From Paenibacillus macerans (GTDB taxonomy: Bacteria; Bacillota; Bacilli; Paenibacillales; Paenibacillaceae), in assembly GCF_900454495.1 (NCBI RefSeq), contig NZ_UGSI01000001.1:2790001-2854000 (forward strand): DNA of 64,000 nucleotides. Direction: 5' to 3'. The stretch's first letter is position 1. The number at the start of each line of letters is the position of its first letter. Positions 48,874-57,277 of the stretch are shown piece after piece. Under the pieces are notes generated by a model. It did not search any database. It was not told the origin of the DNA and worked only from the letters and a program-made list of their open reading frames with translations. A program made the position numbers and the translations under genes.

Positions 48874-50451
48874 TTATTTAAAAACCGGCTCTTTGAATGC
48901 GGACAACTTCGCGAGCGAGTCCTTTTCCACTCCTTCATGCAGGCTGTCTCCATGGGAATCCATCGTGACGATCGCGGCAAACCCGTCAACCTCAAGATGC
49001 CACATCGCTTCCGGTACGCCGAATTCCATAAAATCGACGCCGTTCACCTTCTTGATGCACTCCGCATAATATTGGGCGGCCCCGCCGATGGCGTTCAAGT
49101 ATACCCCGCCGTGCTCCCGCAAAGCGGCAAGCGTCTTGGGGCCCATTCCGCCTTTGCCGATCACCGCGCGGATGCCGAACTTCTTCATGACATCGCCCTG
49201 ATACGGCTCCTCCCGGATGCTGGTCGTCGGTCCCGCCGCCTTGACATGCCAGCCCGCCTCGTCCTTCAGCATGACCGGCCCGCAGTGGTAAATCACCGCG
49301 CCGTTCAAATCCACCGGGGCATCGTGATCCATCAAATATTTGTGCAAAGCGTCGCGGCCGGTGTGCAGTTCGCCTTTGAACACTACCACGTCGCCCACGC
49401 GAAGCTGCCGGATCTGCTCCTCGGTGACCGGCGTCTGCAGCACGATTTCCCGGCTTTGCCCCGCGGGCGCGGACGCCTCGGCGCCGGCGGCAATCCCTGC
49501 TGCGGCAATATCTTCGGCTCCTTGCTCCGCCGGTTCCTCGACGGAAACACCGCTGCCGCGCTCGTACAACCAATCGCTGATCGCGCCGGTGGCCGCGTCG
49601 ATCGCCACCCCTTGCCGGCGGAAAGCCCAGCAGTTGTAAGCTACCGACACGAAAAAGCTGGCCGGCAGCCGGTTCTCGGCCCCCACTTTGCAGCCCAGCA
49701 GGGTAACTTCGCCGCCGAAGCCCATTGTGCCGATGCCCAATTGATTGGCCGTCTCCATAATATATTGTTCCAAACGATCCAGGTCCGGATTCGGGTTGAC
49801 GTCGTCAACGGTGCGGAACAGCTGCCGTTTAGCCAGCTCGTAGCCCGTCGTCCGGTCGCCGCCGATGCCGACGCCGATGAAGCCCGCGCTGCATCCCTGG
49901 CCTTGAGCCTGGTACACCGCGTGCAAAATGCACTTGCGGATCCCGTCCAGATCGCGGCCCGCGCGGCCCAGGCCTTCCAGTTCGGCGGGAAGGCTGTATT
50001 GAATATTTTTGTTCTCGCAGCCGCCGCCTTTCAGAATCAGGCGCATATCGATAAAGTCGTTTTCCCACTGTTCAAAATGAATGACCGGCGTGCCCGGCCC
50101 CAAATTGTCGCCGCTGTTCGCTCCGGTCAGCGAATCCACGGAGTTCGAGCGCAGCTTGCCTTCCTTGGTGGCCCGCTGTACCGCGCTTTTGATGGCCCGC
50201 TTCATTTCAATCTGGTTTGCCCCGACCGGAGTATGGATGATGAAAGTCGGCATTCCGGTATCCTGGCAGATCGGCGACACCTGCTCCTCCGCCATTTTAA
50301 TGTTGCGGGAGATGGTCGACATCGCCAGTCCGGCCCGCGTGGCCCGGTTTTCCATGGAGCGGCCAAGGTTGATCGCCCGCCGCACGTCCCCCGGCAAATT
50401 GGTGGAGGTCTCCACGATTAATTGGTATACGCTTTCTTCAAACTGTCGCAT
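48874..50451 (-). CDS. fumA: Class I (Fe-S) fumarate hydratase, fused subunits
   Basis: 525 residues from the ATG at 50451; the frame opens at 50547. The N-terminal alpha part (CQDTGMPTFIIHTPVG, GAGCSAGFIGVGIGGDR-like QGCSAGFIGVGIGGDRTTG) and the C-terminal beta part (VGDVVVFKGELHTGRDALHK, PTTSIREEPYQGDVM) are joined by an Ala/Glu-rich linker near residues 325-360. Iron-sulfur ligating cysteines are in CQDTG, KGGGCENK and QGCSA. It converts fumarate to malate in the TCA cycle, next to mdh, icd and citZ. The downstream phoR is coupled. Confidence 0.92.
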   Translation of the reverse strand: MRQFEESVYQLIVETSTNLPGDVRRAINLGRSMENRATRAGLAMSTISRNIKMAEEQVSPICQDTGMPTFIIHTPVGANQIEMKRAIKSAVQRATKEGKLRSNSVDSLTGANSGDNLGPGTPVIHFEQWENDFIDMRLILKGGGCENKNIQYSLPAELEGLGRAGRDLDGIRKCILHAVYQAQGQGCSAGFIGVGIGGDRTTGYELAKRQLFRTVDDVNPNPDLDRLEQYIMETANQLGIGTMGFGGEVTLLGCKVGAENRLPASFFVSVAYNCWAFRRQGVAIDAATGAISDWLYERGSGVSVEEPAEQGAEDIAAAGIAAGAEASAPAGQSREIVLQTPVTEEQIRQLRVGDVVVFKGELHTGRDALHKYLMDHDAPVDLNGAVIYHCGPVMLKDEAGWHVKAAGPTTSIREEPYQGDVMKKFGIRAVIGKGGMGPKTLAALREHGGVYLNAIGGAAQYYAECIKKVNGVDFMEFGVPEAMWHLEVDGFAAIVTMDSHGDSLHEGVEKDSLAKLSAFKEPVFK

Positions 50452-50648
50452 GGTCCAAGAATCCCCTCTCTCGTCTTCTTGATAAGCACATAAGCCCGAA
50501 AAAGCCCGGCAAGCTTTTTCTTTATTAAATTGAAAATTGCATCGCAAATCATATCTTCTTCAACAAGTTTATAATAACATAAGAACTACTTTAAGATGAC
50601 GATTTCTGTCCAAAATAAACTCCGAAAAAGAGAGGTTTATCACTGCAC

Positions 50649-50690
50649 AAAAAAATCCCCGCCTCTCGATAAGCCGGAGAGGCAGGGGAT
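50649..50690 (-). terminator. Terminator of the second SDR gene
   Basis: ATCCCCTGCCTCTC and GAGAGGCGGGGAT (minus) form a 13-bp stem with one mismatch, followed by TTTTTTT. Confidence 0.85.
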
Positions 50691-50702
50691 ATGCTATGAT
50701 CA

Positions 50703-51569
50703 CTATCCGCCCACAATTTCGCCACCGTTGACGTGCAGGACCTGGCCGCTCATGTAAGAGGAATCCTCCGAGCCGAGGAAGACGTAGGCCGGCGCGACCT
50801 CCTCCGGCTGGCCCGGGCGCTGCATCGGCGTCGTCCCGCCGAATTCCGCCACCTGCTTCGCGTCAAAGGTGGACGGAATGAGCGGCGTCCAGATTGGTCC
50901 GGGAGCGACGGCGTTGACCCGTATCCCCTTGCTGCCGGCCAGGTTCATCGACAATGAGCGCGTAAAGCTGACGATCGCGCCTTTGGTCGCCGAATAATCC
51001 AGCAGCTGCGGGTTTCCTTTATAAGCGGTCACCGATGCCGTATTGATAATGGCGCTGCCTTTTTTCAAATGGGGCAAGGCCGCTTTGGTCAAATAAAACA
51101 TCGAAAAAATATTCGTGCGGAACGTCCTCTCCAGCTGCTCGGCCGTAATTCCTGAAATATCCTGCTGCGGGTGCTGCTCCGCCGCGTTGTTGATCAGAAT
51201 ATCAAGGCCGCCGAGCCCGTCCACCGCCCGCTTGACCGCTTCCCTTGCGAAAGATTCGTCGCCGATATCCCCGGAAATCAGCAGGCATTTGCTTCCTTCC
51301 TGCTCGATCTCTTTTTTCGTCGCCTCCGCATCGCCGTGCTCGTTCAAATAGACGATCGCCACGCCGGCTCCCTCTTTGGCGTAAGCCACCGCAACCGCCC
51401 GTCCGATGCCGCTGTCGCCGCCGGTGATCAGCGCCACCTTGCCTTTCAGCTTGCCGGCCGCTTTGTACGTTCCTTCATATACCGGGCGGGGATACATGTC
51501 CGCTTCGACGCCGGGCTGCTGATTTTGATGCTGGGGAGGCATCGTTTGCTTGCTCTGTCCAAGGTCCAT
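50703..51569 (-). CDS. SDR oxidoreductase (YdaD/YhdF-like stress type)
   Basis: 288 residues. An extended N-terminus (about 40 residues, MPPQHQNQQPGVEADMYPRP) precedes the SDR core: TGGDSGIGRAV, NNAAEQHPQ, the catalytic YSATKGA and PGPIWTPLIPS, ending SGQVLHVNGGEIVGG. This subgroup includes Bacillus general stress proteins such as YdaD. Arg/Ser preferences for NADP cannot be decided. AAAGGAGAG precedes the ATG. Monocistronic. Confidence 0.9.
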   Translation of the reverse strand: MDLGQSKQTMPPQHQNQQPGVEADMYPRPVYEGTYKAAGKLKGKVALITGGDSGIGRAVAVAYAKEGAGVAIVYLNEHGDAEATKKEIEQEGSKCLLISGDIGDESFAREAVKRAVDGLGGLDILINNAAEQHPQQDISGITAEQLERTFRTNIFSMFYLTKAALPHLKKGSAIINTASVTAYKGNPQLLDYSATKGAIVSFTRSLSMNLAGSKGIRVNAVAPGPIWTPLIPSTFDAKQVAEFGGTTPMQRPGQPEEVAPAYVFLGSEDSSYMSGQVLHVNGGEIVGG

Positions 51570-51672
51570 CCTGGCACTCTCCTTTGCCGTGTTGTCGACT
51601 ATTCCTCATAGAGGTTGTTCGCGCACTTATAGGATAGACCCGTACCGGCGAGCTTATGCCCTTCCCCCTTTG

Positions 51673-52566
51673 TTAAAACACAATGCCAAAGCGTTTGAGA
51701 AACCACGTTTCGTCGTGCTGCCGGCGAAGCGCATACTTCCGCCTTCTTTCCTCCGTCAACTCCCGCAACTCCCGCAGCTCCCGCTCGTCCCCGCCTTCGC
51801 GGCCAAAAACCTCTTCTACCAACTGCCGGCAAAACGAGATTTGGGGTTCCGAGAAATGCAAACAGGCCAGCATCATCAGATCCCGTCCCCAGCGTTCCCC
51901 GCTATGATCGTAAGGAAAATTTTGCCGAAAAACCTGAACGAGGGACACCTCCGGAACATAACGGCAGGTCCCTCCCAGCAGCCACATTCTAAACGAAAAT
52001 TCCGCGGTTTCCAGCTCTTTGCCGGCAAATCCGTCCTCCATCCCGCCTATCTCCTGAAACCGGTCCTTCCGGATGGCAAAACATTCCCAGGACAACCACG
52101 GCAAGTCCATCTTATCTTCCGCAACGGCCGGATAACTTCGGATGGATTTAAGCCATCCCGAAACGATTTCCGTCTTGGGCGACACGGAACGCTCATGCAT
52201 AACAAAGGAAGGCGAACAGCAATCGGCTTCTCCCTTAAAGAGCGGGTCAAGCAGCGCCTCCATCCACCCGTCATCGTAATACAGATGTGCCCCGCAAAAG
52301 ATCAGGTAATCTCCGGCGGCATGCGCGGCGCCGAGATTTCGAGCCGACACCCCGGCCATGCCCTTCAGGCGTTTGAACGGTTTCTCAAAGCGGTAACCCA
52401 GCAAAAAATCGCAACATCCATCCACCGAGCCTTCATCGACGATGATTACTTCATATGGAAGCGAGGTGCGCGACACCTTAAGCGACTCCATCGTCGTGTA
52501 GAGATCGACTCCGTTGTTTTTTACGGTAATAATAATCGATACGGTCTTTGATTCGCTAGACATCAT
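51673..52566 (-). CDS. Family 2 glycosyltransferase
   Basis: 297 residues. A GT-A fold: VSIIITVKNNGVDLYTTMES, VIIVDEGSVDGC, and a DxD-like position reading FCGAHLYYDD, with GVSARNLGAAHAAGDYLIFC typical of GT2 nucleotide-sugar enzymes. The C-terminus is charged and helical (ERELRELRELTEERRRKYAL). Acceptor and donor are unknown; no polysaccharide cluster is nearby. GGAGCTTATATG-type start with the second ATG (52563) as alternative. Confidence 0.88.
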   Translation of the reverse strand: MMSSESKTVSIIITVKNNGVDLYTTMESLKVSRTSLPYEVIIVDEGSVDGCCDFLLGYRFEKPFKRLKGMAGVSARNLGAAHAAGDYLIFCGAHLYYDDGWMEALLDPLFKGEADCCSPSFVMHERSVSPKTEIVSGWLKSIRSYPAVAEDKMDLPWLSWECFAIRKDRFQEIGGMEDGFAGKELETAEFSFRMWLLGGTCRYVPEVSLVQVFRQNFPYDHSGERWGRDLMMLACLHFSEPQISFCRQLVEEVFGREGGDERELRELRELTEERRRKYALRRQHDETWFLKRFGIVF

Positions 52567-52727
52567 ATAAGCTCCTTAAAAATGGGTATTATTTATAAAT
52601 TATTGTAAATCAGTAAAGACTATGATTCCATAATAACCCAATTCATACTTTCAGTAAACCCAAACAAAACACTTAGTTTATTATCTTTCCCTTTAGTTCT
52701 CACTATGGTAAATACAGGAGGGGTTTT

Positions 52728-53081
52728 ATGGACTACGAGGCATTAGGGAAAAGGCTGCGCCAGGAACGGCATAAAATGCACTTGACCCAGGAGAAACTCG
52801 CCGAAAAAATCGAGGTTTCGGACGCATACATAGGACAGATTGAACGAGGCGAACGCAGTTTATCTTTGGAAACGCTCGTGAAGCTTGCTAACCAATTGGG
52901 AGTTACCGTCGATTATTTGCTCCATGATTCGCTGGAAATCAGCGATGACCATTTTATGGATCAAATTCAGCAAATCATGGCTGGCCGCACCTCAAAAGAG
53001 AAACAGCTCGCGCTGGATATCTTGAAGCTGATGTTCACCCATCTGGATGAATTGCAGAAGGAAACGAAAGATCCTTCATAA
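52728..53081 (+). CDS. XRE-family HTH regulator
   Basis: 117 residues. N-terminal XRE helix-turn-helix (RLRQERHKMHLTQEKLAEKI, SDAYIGQIERGERSLSLETL) and a helical C-terminal tail (QIMAGRTSKEKQLALDILKL) like many SinR/ImmR-type repressors. AGGAGGGG precedes the ATG. It is divergent from the glycosyltransferase; the AT-rich 161-bp gap may hold both promoters. Targets are unknown. Confidence 0.9.
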   Translation: MDYEALGKRLRQERHKMHLTQEKLAEKIEVSDAYIGQIERGERSLSLETLVKLANQLGVTVDYLLHDSLEISDDHFMDQIQQIMAGRTSKEKQLALDILKLMFTHLDELQKETKDPS

Positions 53082-53099
53082 GACCGCTATTTAGCAAAC

Positions 53100-53131
53100 A
53101 AAGACCTGCCGGGTAGTTCCGGCAGGTCTTT
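53100..53131. terminator. Bidirectional terminator
   Basis: AAAGACCTGCCGG and CCGGCAGGTCTTT, a 13-bp perfect stem with a 6-nt loop, between the convergent XRE and membrane protein genes. Confidence 0.85.
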
Positions 53132-53141
53132 GTTTGCGGAT

Positions 53142-53567
53142 TTAGATAATGGTGCTGAACACCATAAAAAACGAAATGACGAGCACGGCTACGGCCAACA
53201 CCGCGCTTAATGTGCGCAGTTTGCCTTCTTCGGCCGTAATCGGTTTGTTCTGGCGAATACCCTCAAGCGCGAGACGCAGCGGCTTGCCCATAATCCCGCT
53301 AAGCGCGCCGATGGCCAGGAACAATAAGACGATGACGATCATCCAAGGCACCGAATAGTCGCCCTGACCGATCAAATACCCGCCCGTCAAAAGCTGAAGA
53401 ATCAGGCCAAATTGCGCAAATCGGTTCAACGTTCTTACGGCCGATACGGTGCCTTCCTGCCCGGCGAGCGACAATTTGCCCAGCGTACCCAGCACAAACG
53501 GCAAAACCAAATAAAAGCCGAGCGCCAAAGCCCCGATAATATGTAGGAATAACATGACCTGATACAT
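53142..53567 (-). CDS. Four-helix integral membrane protein, unknown function
   Basis: 141 residues from the ATG at 53567 (AAAGGCGG 8 nt upstream). Four hydrophobic stretches: MLFLHIIGALALGFYLVL, a middle pair beginning LILQLLTGGYLI and MIVIVLLFLAIGALSGIMGK, and LSAVLAVAVLVISFFMVF. The N-terminal histidine in the first helix recalls DUF2269/DUF2214-like haem-type membrane proteins, but I cannot assign it. The gap 53568-53918 shows nothing recognisable. Confidence 0.7.
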   Translation of the reverse strand: MYQVMLFLHIIGALALGFYLVLPFVLGTLGKLSLAGQEGTVSAVRTLNRFAQFGLILQLLTGGYLIGQGDYSVPWMIVIVLLFLAIGALSGIMGKPLRLALEGIRQNKPITAEEGKLRTLSAVLAVAVLVISFFMVFSTII

Positions 53568-53918
53568 TAACACAACCGCCTTTCAACGTCAATTACATTT
53601 ATTATAAACTATTATAAAAATAAATGGAACGGCTGTTGGGAAGGGCTTAAATTTAGTAGAGAAGGGTCAAGGCAGTCGCTTCACCGTCTAGCTGATTTTG
53701 CCTTTTTCCTGCGTAACCGAGCCTTTGCCCCAGGATGACGAACCACGGATAAGCCGCCAGCCTTCTAGTCTAACGCCGACTCTTAAGGTTACCCCTTTCT
53801 GCCCCCAAATTTTCCCTTTCATCCCGCGGCGAGTATGATAAAATGATCTGTGGCCCTTGGGCATGCCCTTGGCAGGCAGCGGCTCAACTTAATTATGACA
53901 AGCAAGGGAGTAATGATT

Positions 53919-55127
53919 GTGAAGTTTTTGCAGGATTCGCGGCTAACCTCGTATTGGAATCCTTACGCGGCGATCGGGCTGGCCGGTCTGCTTAGCGCCG
54001 TATATTTTGGGATTACCGGGACAGTGTGGGCTGTGACGGGCGAATTCACCCGCCTTGGAGGACATGTTCTTCAGCTGTTCGGCGCGGATCTCTCGGATTG
54101 GGCTTATTTTCAGCTCGTTCCGATGAAAGGAACAACCTTCAGCCGGACGGACGGGTGGATCGTCTGGGGAATGTTTATCGGCGCGCTCATCATGATTTTG
54201 CTCAGCAACAATTTTAAAATTCGCGTCCCCAGGCAGAAGCGCCGCTATGTACAGGGCTTTATCGGCGGGATCATCGCAGGTTTCGGCGCCCGCCTGGCGT
54301 TAGGCTGCAATTTGGCCGCCTTCTTCACCGGCGTTCCGCAGTTCTCCTTTCACTCCTGGATCTTTATGATCGCTACGGCGCTTGGCACTTACGGAGGCGT
54401 GAAAATCGTCAATTGGGCCTGGTGGAAAGGCAGGCCCATGCTGACCAAAGGCAACGCCGCTTCCCCGGCCGCAGTCTCCCGCACGGTACAGCCACTGATC
54501 GGTATCGTGCTGGCGCTCGGCTACGCGGGACTCATCGTTTATTTCTTCATCACCGGCCGGACTATGCTCGGCGTGGCCGCTGCTTTCGGCGCTGCTTTCG
54601 GGATCTTGATCGAGCGGGGGCAAATCTGCTTCACCTCGGCGTTTCGCGATCTGTGGATCAGCGGCCGCGCGACGATGACCAAAGCCATTATCATCGGGAT
54701 GGCGATCAGCACAGTCGCTACACTGATCATTTTGCTGGTCTGCGGAATGGACCCGATCACCAAAATTTCCGCTCCAAGCACATTCGTCGGCGGCGTGCTG
54801 TTCGGCATCGGCATCGTCCTGGCCGGCGGCTGCGAAACGGGGATGATGTACCGGCTGATGGAAGGCCAGATCGTATTTCTTCCCGTCTTCGCCGGCAACA
54901 TCATCGGCGCCACGGCTCTGGCCTACGCCTGGGATCACCTTGGCGTCTACAATGCGCTGGTGAAGAACGGAGCGAAAATCAATCTGCTCGAAGCGATGGG
55001 ACCGGGACCGGCGTTGCTCGCAACGCTCGCCGTGCTGGCCGCCGGAAACCTGATTGCGGCTTATTGGAACAAGCATTACCGCTTCGGCAGCGGACTCAGG
55101 AACCGGCTTCGCCGTCCAAACCTTTAG
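53919..55127 (+). CDS. YeeE/YedE family membrane transporter
   Basis: 402 residues, about ten membrane helices. The family cysteine motifs are visible: ARLALGCNLAAFFTG, RGQICFTSAFRD and LAGGCETGMMYR. Members import thiosulfate or selenium/sulfur species and are commonly linked with TusA-like carriers, as here (next gene, 68 nt downstream). The frame opens at 53850; AGGGAG is 8 nt before GTG 53919, so that start is preferred over ATG 53913. Sulfur or selenium uptake is an inference from family and context. Confidence 0.88.
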   Translation: MKFLQDSRLTSYWNPYAAIGLAGLLSAVYFGITGTVWAVTGEFTRLGGHVLQLFGADLSDWAYFQLVPMKGTTFSRTDGWIVWGMFIGALIMILLSNNFKIRVPRQKRRYVQGFIGGIIAGFGARLALGCNLAAFFTGVPQFSFHSWIFMIATALGTYGGVKIVNWAWWKGRPMLTKGNAASPAAVSRTVQPLIGIVLALGYAGLIVYFFITGRTMLGVAAAFGAAFGILIERGQICFTSAFRDLWISGRATMTKAIIIGMAISTVATLIILLVCGMDPITKISAPSTFVGGVLFGIGIVLAGGCETGMMYRLMEGQIVFLPVFAGNIIGATALAYAWDHLGVYNALVKNGAKINLLEAMGPGPALLATLAVLAAGNLIAAYWNKHYRFGSGLRNRLRRPNL

Positions 55128-55195
55128 GGCGACGCGCCGTTTACCTTGTCGTCTATTTTAGTCGTCTATACAACCCAATAAAGGAGGCAATAAGC

Positions 55196-55435
55196 ATGTC
55201 GGTTGAATTAACTGTTGATTACACGCTGGATGTCAGAGGGGAATCATGCCCCTACCCGGTGATATATACGCTGGAGACGCTGCGGGAAATGACCAAGGGG
55301 CAGCTGCTGCTCGTGATCGCGGATTGCCCGGCCGCCTTCCGCAACGTGCCGGAAGAGGTCGTCAAGCATGGCTATGCTTTGGAGCAGGAACCTGTCCTGG
55401 AAGGCCGGGAAATGCGGTTTTACATTCGGGCATGA
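55196..55435 (+). CDS. TusA-like sulfurtransferase
   Basis: 79 residues. The CPxP motif GESCPYPVIYTLETL (Cys18) marks the TusA/YedF/SirA fold, which carries persulfide sulfur (or selenium). The rest (LLLVIADCPAAFRNVPEEVV) fits the fold. AAAGGAGG precedes the ATG. It forms an operon with the YedE-like transporter and ends at a strong terminator. Confidence 0.93.
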   Translation: MSVELTVDYTLDVRGESCPYPVIYTLETLREMTKGQLLLVIADCPAAFRNVPEEVVKHGYALEQEPVLEGREMRFYIRA

Positions 55436-55444
55436 GCAAAATCG

Positions 55445-55474
55445 GCCGGTTGCCGTTAGGCAGCCGGCTTTTTT
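55445..55474 (+). terminator. Terminator of the yedE-tusA operon
   Basis: GCCGG(TT)GCC and GGC(A)GCCGGC stem with a GTTA loop, followed by TTTTTT, 10 nt after the stop. The IS copy 2 flank begins just beyond. Confidence 0.85.
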
Positions 55475-55506
55475 ATCGCGTCTTGGTGCTCCTGCCTGCT
55501 GCCTGC

Positions 55507-56969
55507 CTTTGCACGATTATCCCTTTTGTTCATGGAGCAGGGAGCAGGGGGGGCTAGAGCAAGGGTTCCAAAAAAAGTGAGAAGAAAAGATCAAAAAAGA
55601 TAGGAAAAAAATGAGGCGGTTCAGGTGAGATTTTCGGCTTGATAAGGGAACGAATGTTTGGTATAATGAAATAAATGGAACTTGTGTTCGTATATTCTTG
55701 ATTCGGGGGCGAGCAAACATGGAGATCAATGCGGGAACGGAACTTCAACCATTCAGCAGCCGTTTTAACAGCGAGCAGGACTGCATGGAGGCGCTAATCG
55801 CGATGAAGTGGCCAAACGGCTTCGTCTGCCCGCGCTGCGCTCACACCCGGTGCAGCCGTCTGACTTCCCGGCATATCCCTTTGTTCGAGTGCGGAAATTG
55901 CAAGCATCAAACATCGCCTTTGGTCGGCACGATTTTTGAAGGAACGCATCTGCCCCTGGTGAAGTGGTTCCAGGCCCTGGAGTTGTTCTTGCTCCCTGAC
56001 GGCATCTCGGCGCTGCGGCTCCGCCAGGTGATCCGGGTCACCTACAAGACCGCCTGGTCAATGCTGCACAAAATACGCCATGCCGTAGGGGAGTTCGATG
56101 CCCGGGAACTGCTCTCCGGAGACGTGAAGGTGAATAGCGATCAGTACGGGCGTAATCCGTCCCGGTGTCAGCTTTCGCATCCGTACGCCTCGGCGGTCGT
56201 AGCGGGCTGCACGGTCACGGAGTCGGGCGAGCTGGAACAGGTCAAAATCCGCCTGGTGCCGTATAAGCGGGGAAGCGAAGAAAGGGCAAGCCGTCACAAT
56301 CTAATCGCGTTTATTGGCGGGCATGTGGATGTCCGTACATCGGCGGTGCAGTCGTTCCCTCAAGCCTTTCGGCTGTATGCTCCCTTGCGGAGAGTGGTGA
56401 GAGAGGCGTGGGAATCGCTGAAGAGTACGTATGGAGCCTTAGGACTAAAGCATCTGCAGGCGTATCTGAACGAGTACACCGGACGCCGCCGGCTGCGCCT
56501 GCAAGAAGAAAGGCCCGGAGCGGAAGAAACGATGCGGCAGAAGTTACTGCGCATGTGTGTGGCGATTCCGGCGATCCCTTACCGCCGGCTGATCGCGCGC
56601 CAACCGAACCAGCCCCTTGCGGCTGCGGCCTGATCGAGACGCTATAACGGTGGGGGTTACTTGATGCGGATCAACTTAATGGGTAGGGGTTAGCATGAAC
56701 TGTGCGGGCATTGCTGCAGATGGAAGGGTTCAGGCAACAGCAAAATTACGATCTTTTCGTTTTCTTGGCGTCTTGCCTTGATCTCCTGTCTTGGTCTCTT
56801 GTCCGGTCTGTTTCACCTCCCCTAAACCTGATTCCTTCTCCTAAGCCCGTCTAAATTATCTCGAACCTATCTGCTCCTCTACCAAGTATTTTCTTCTCCC
56901 GAGTTTGTCTGTTTCTCTGCTACCTGATCAACTCTCTGCTACCTGATCAAAGGGGATAATCGTGCAAAG
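55507..56969 (+). mobile_element. IS1595-like element, copy 2
   Basis: 1463 bp bounded by a perfect 17-bp inverted repeat, CTTTGCACGATTATCCC at 55507-55523 and its complement at 56953-56969. It contains one transposase on plus with a consensus promoter (TTGATA at 55639, TATAAT at 55662, 17-bp spacer). About 320 bp after the transposase stop are non-coding yet conserved in copy 1, except for a tandem duplication of CTCTGCTACCTGATCAA near 56919-56950. Confidence 0.7.
55719..56633 (+). CDS. IS1595-family transposase, copy 2
   Basis: 304 residues. Same plan as copy 1: zinc ribbon CPRC and CGNC, HQTSPLVGTIFEGTHLPLVK, SGDVKVNSDQYGRNPSRCQL and LGLKHLQAYLNEYTGRRRLR. Differences from copy 1 include QDC for QAC, CGNC for CVKC and FLLPDGISALRLRQ for FLLEGGISALRLSK. 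The frame opens at 55698, but the ATG at 55719 begins the conserved part and follows GGGGGCGAG. Confidence 0.85.
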   Translation: MEINAGTELQPFSSRFNSEQDCMEALIAMKWPNGFVCPRCAHTRCSRLTSRHIPLFECGNCKHQTSPLVGTIFEGTHLPLVKWFQALELFLLPDGISALRLRQVIRVTYKTAWSMLHKIRHAVGEFDARELLSGDVKVNSDQYGRNPSRCQLSHPYASAVVAGCTVTESGELEQVKIRLVPYKRGSEERASRHNLIAFIGGHVDVRTSAVQSFPQAFRLYAPLRRVVREAWESLKSTYGALGLKHLQAYLNEYTGRRRLRLQEERPGAEETMRQKLLRMCVAIPAIPYRRLIARQPNQPLAAAA

Positions 56970-57205
56970 TCTCCGGACAGCGAGTGTTGATCTGCCGCCC
57001 ACCCCACTTCCCTATCCTCAAGCTTTCAACGCCCTTCCGTGGTTCTTGCCACGATCGGTTTTCGACTTGACTGGCAAGGCAAGCAAGGATTATAAGGTTG
57101 AGCCAGACACCTCTTCTGTCCGCCCCTCTTAATTCTTTGAACACCTTCAATTCAGGGACTCAAGCTGATTTTTGCTCTGCGAGAAAGTTGAGTTATAAAT
57201 CCTTA
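56970..57205. repeat. Outer flank shared by both IS copies, copy 2
   Basis: About 230 bp matching, inverted, 31945-32167; the match ends near GAGTTATAAA, just before the mdh terminator. The first 14 bases (CTCCGG.CAGCGAG) also match the solo repeat at 23885. A 67-codon minus-strand frame (56947-57150) parallels the one in copy 1. The region 56634-56952 belongs to the IS. Confidence 0.65.
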
Positions 57206-57210
57206 ATCTT

Positions 57211-57243
57211 AAAAAAACCGCCCAGTTTTAAATGGGCGGGTTT
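57211..57243 (-). terminator. Terminator of citZ-icd-mdh
   Basis: CCCGCCCA and TGGGCGGT (minus) stem followed by TTTTTTT, about 35 nt past the mdh stop. Confidence 0.85.
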
Positions 57244-57277
57244 TAAGGGCAGAAATAAACAGTGGATTATCCAACGA

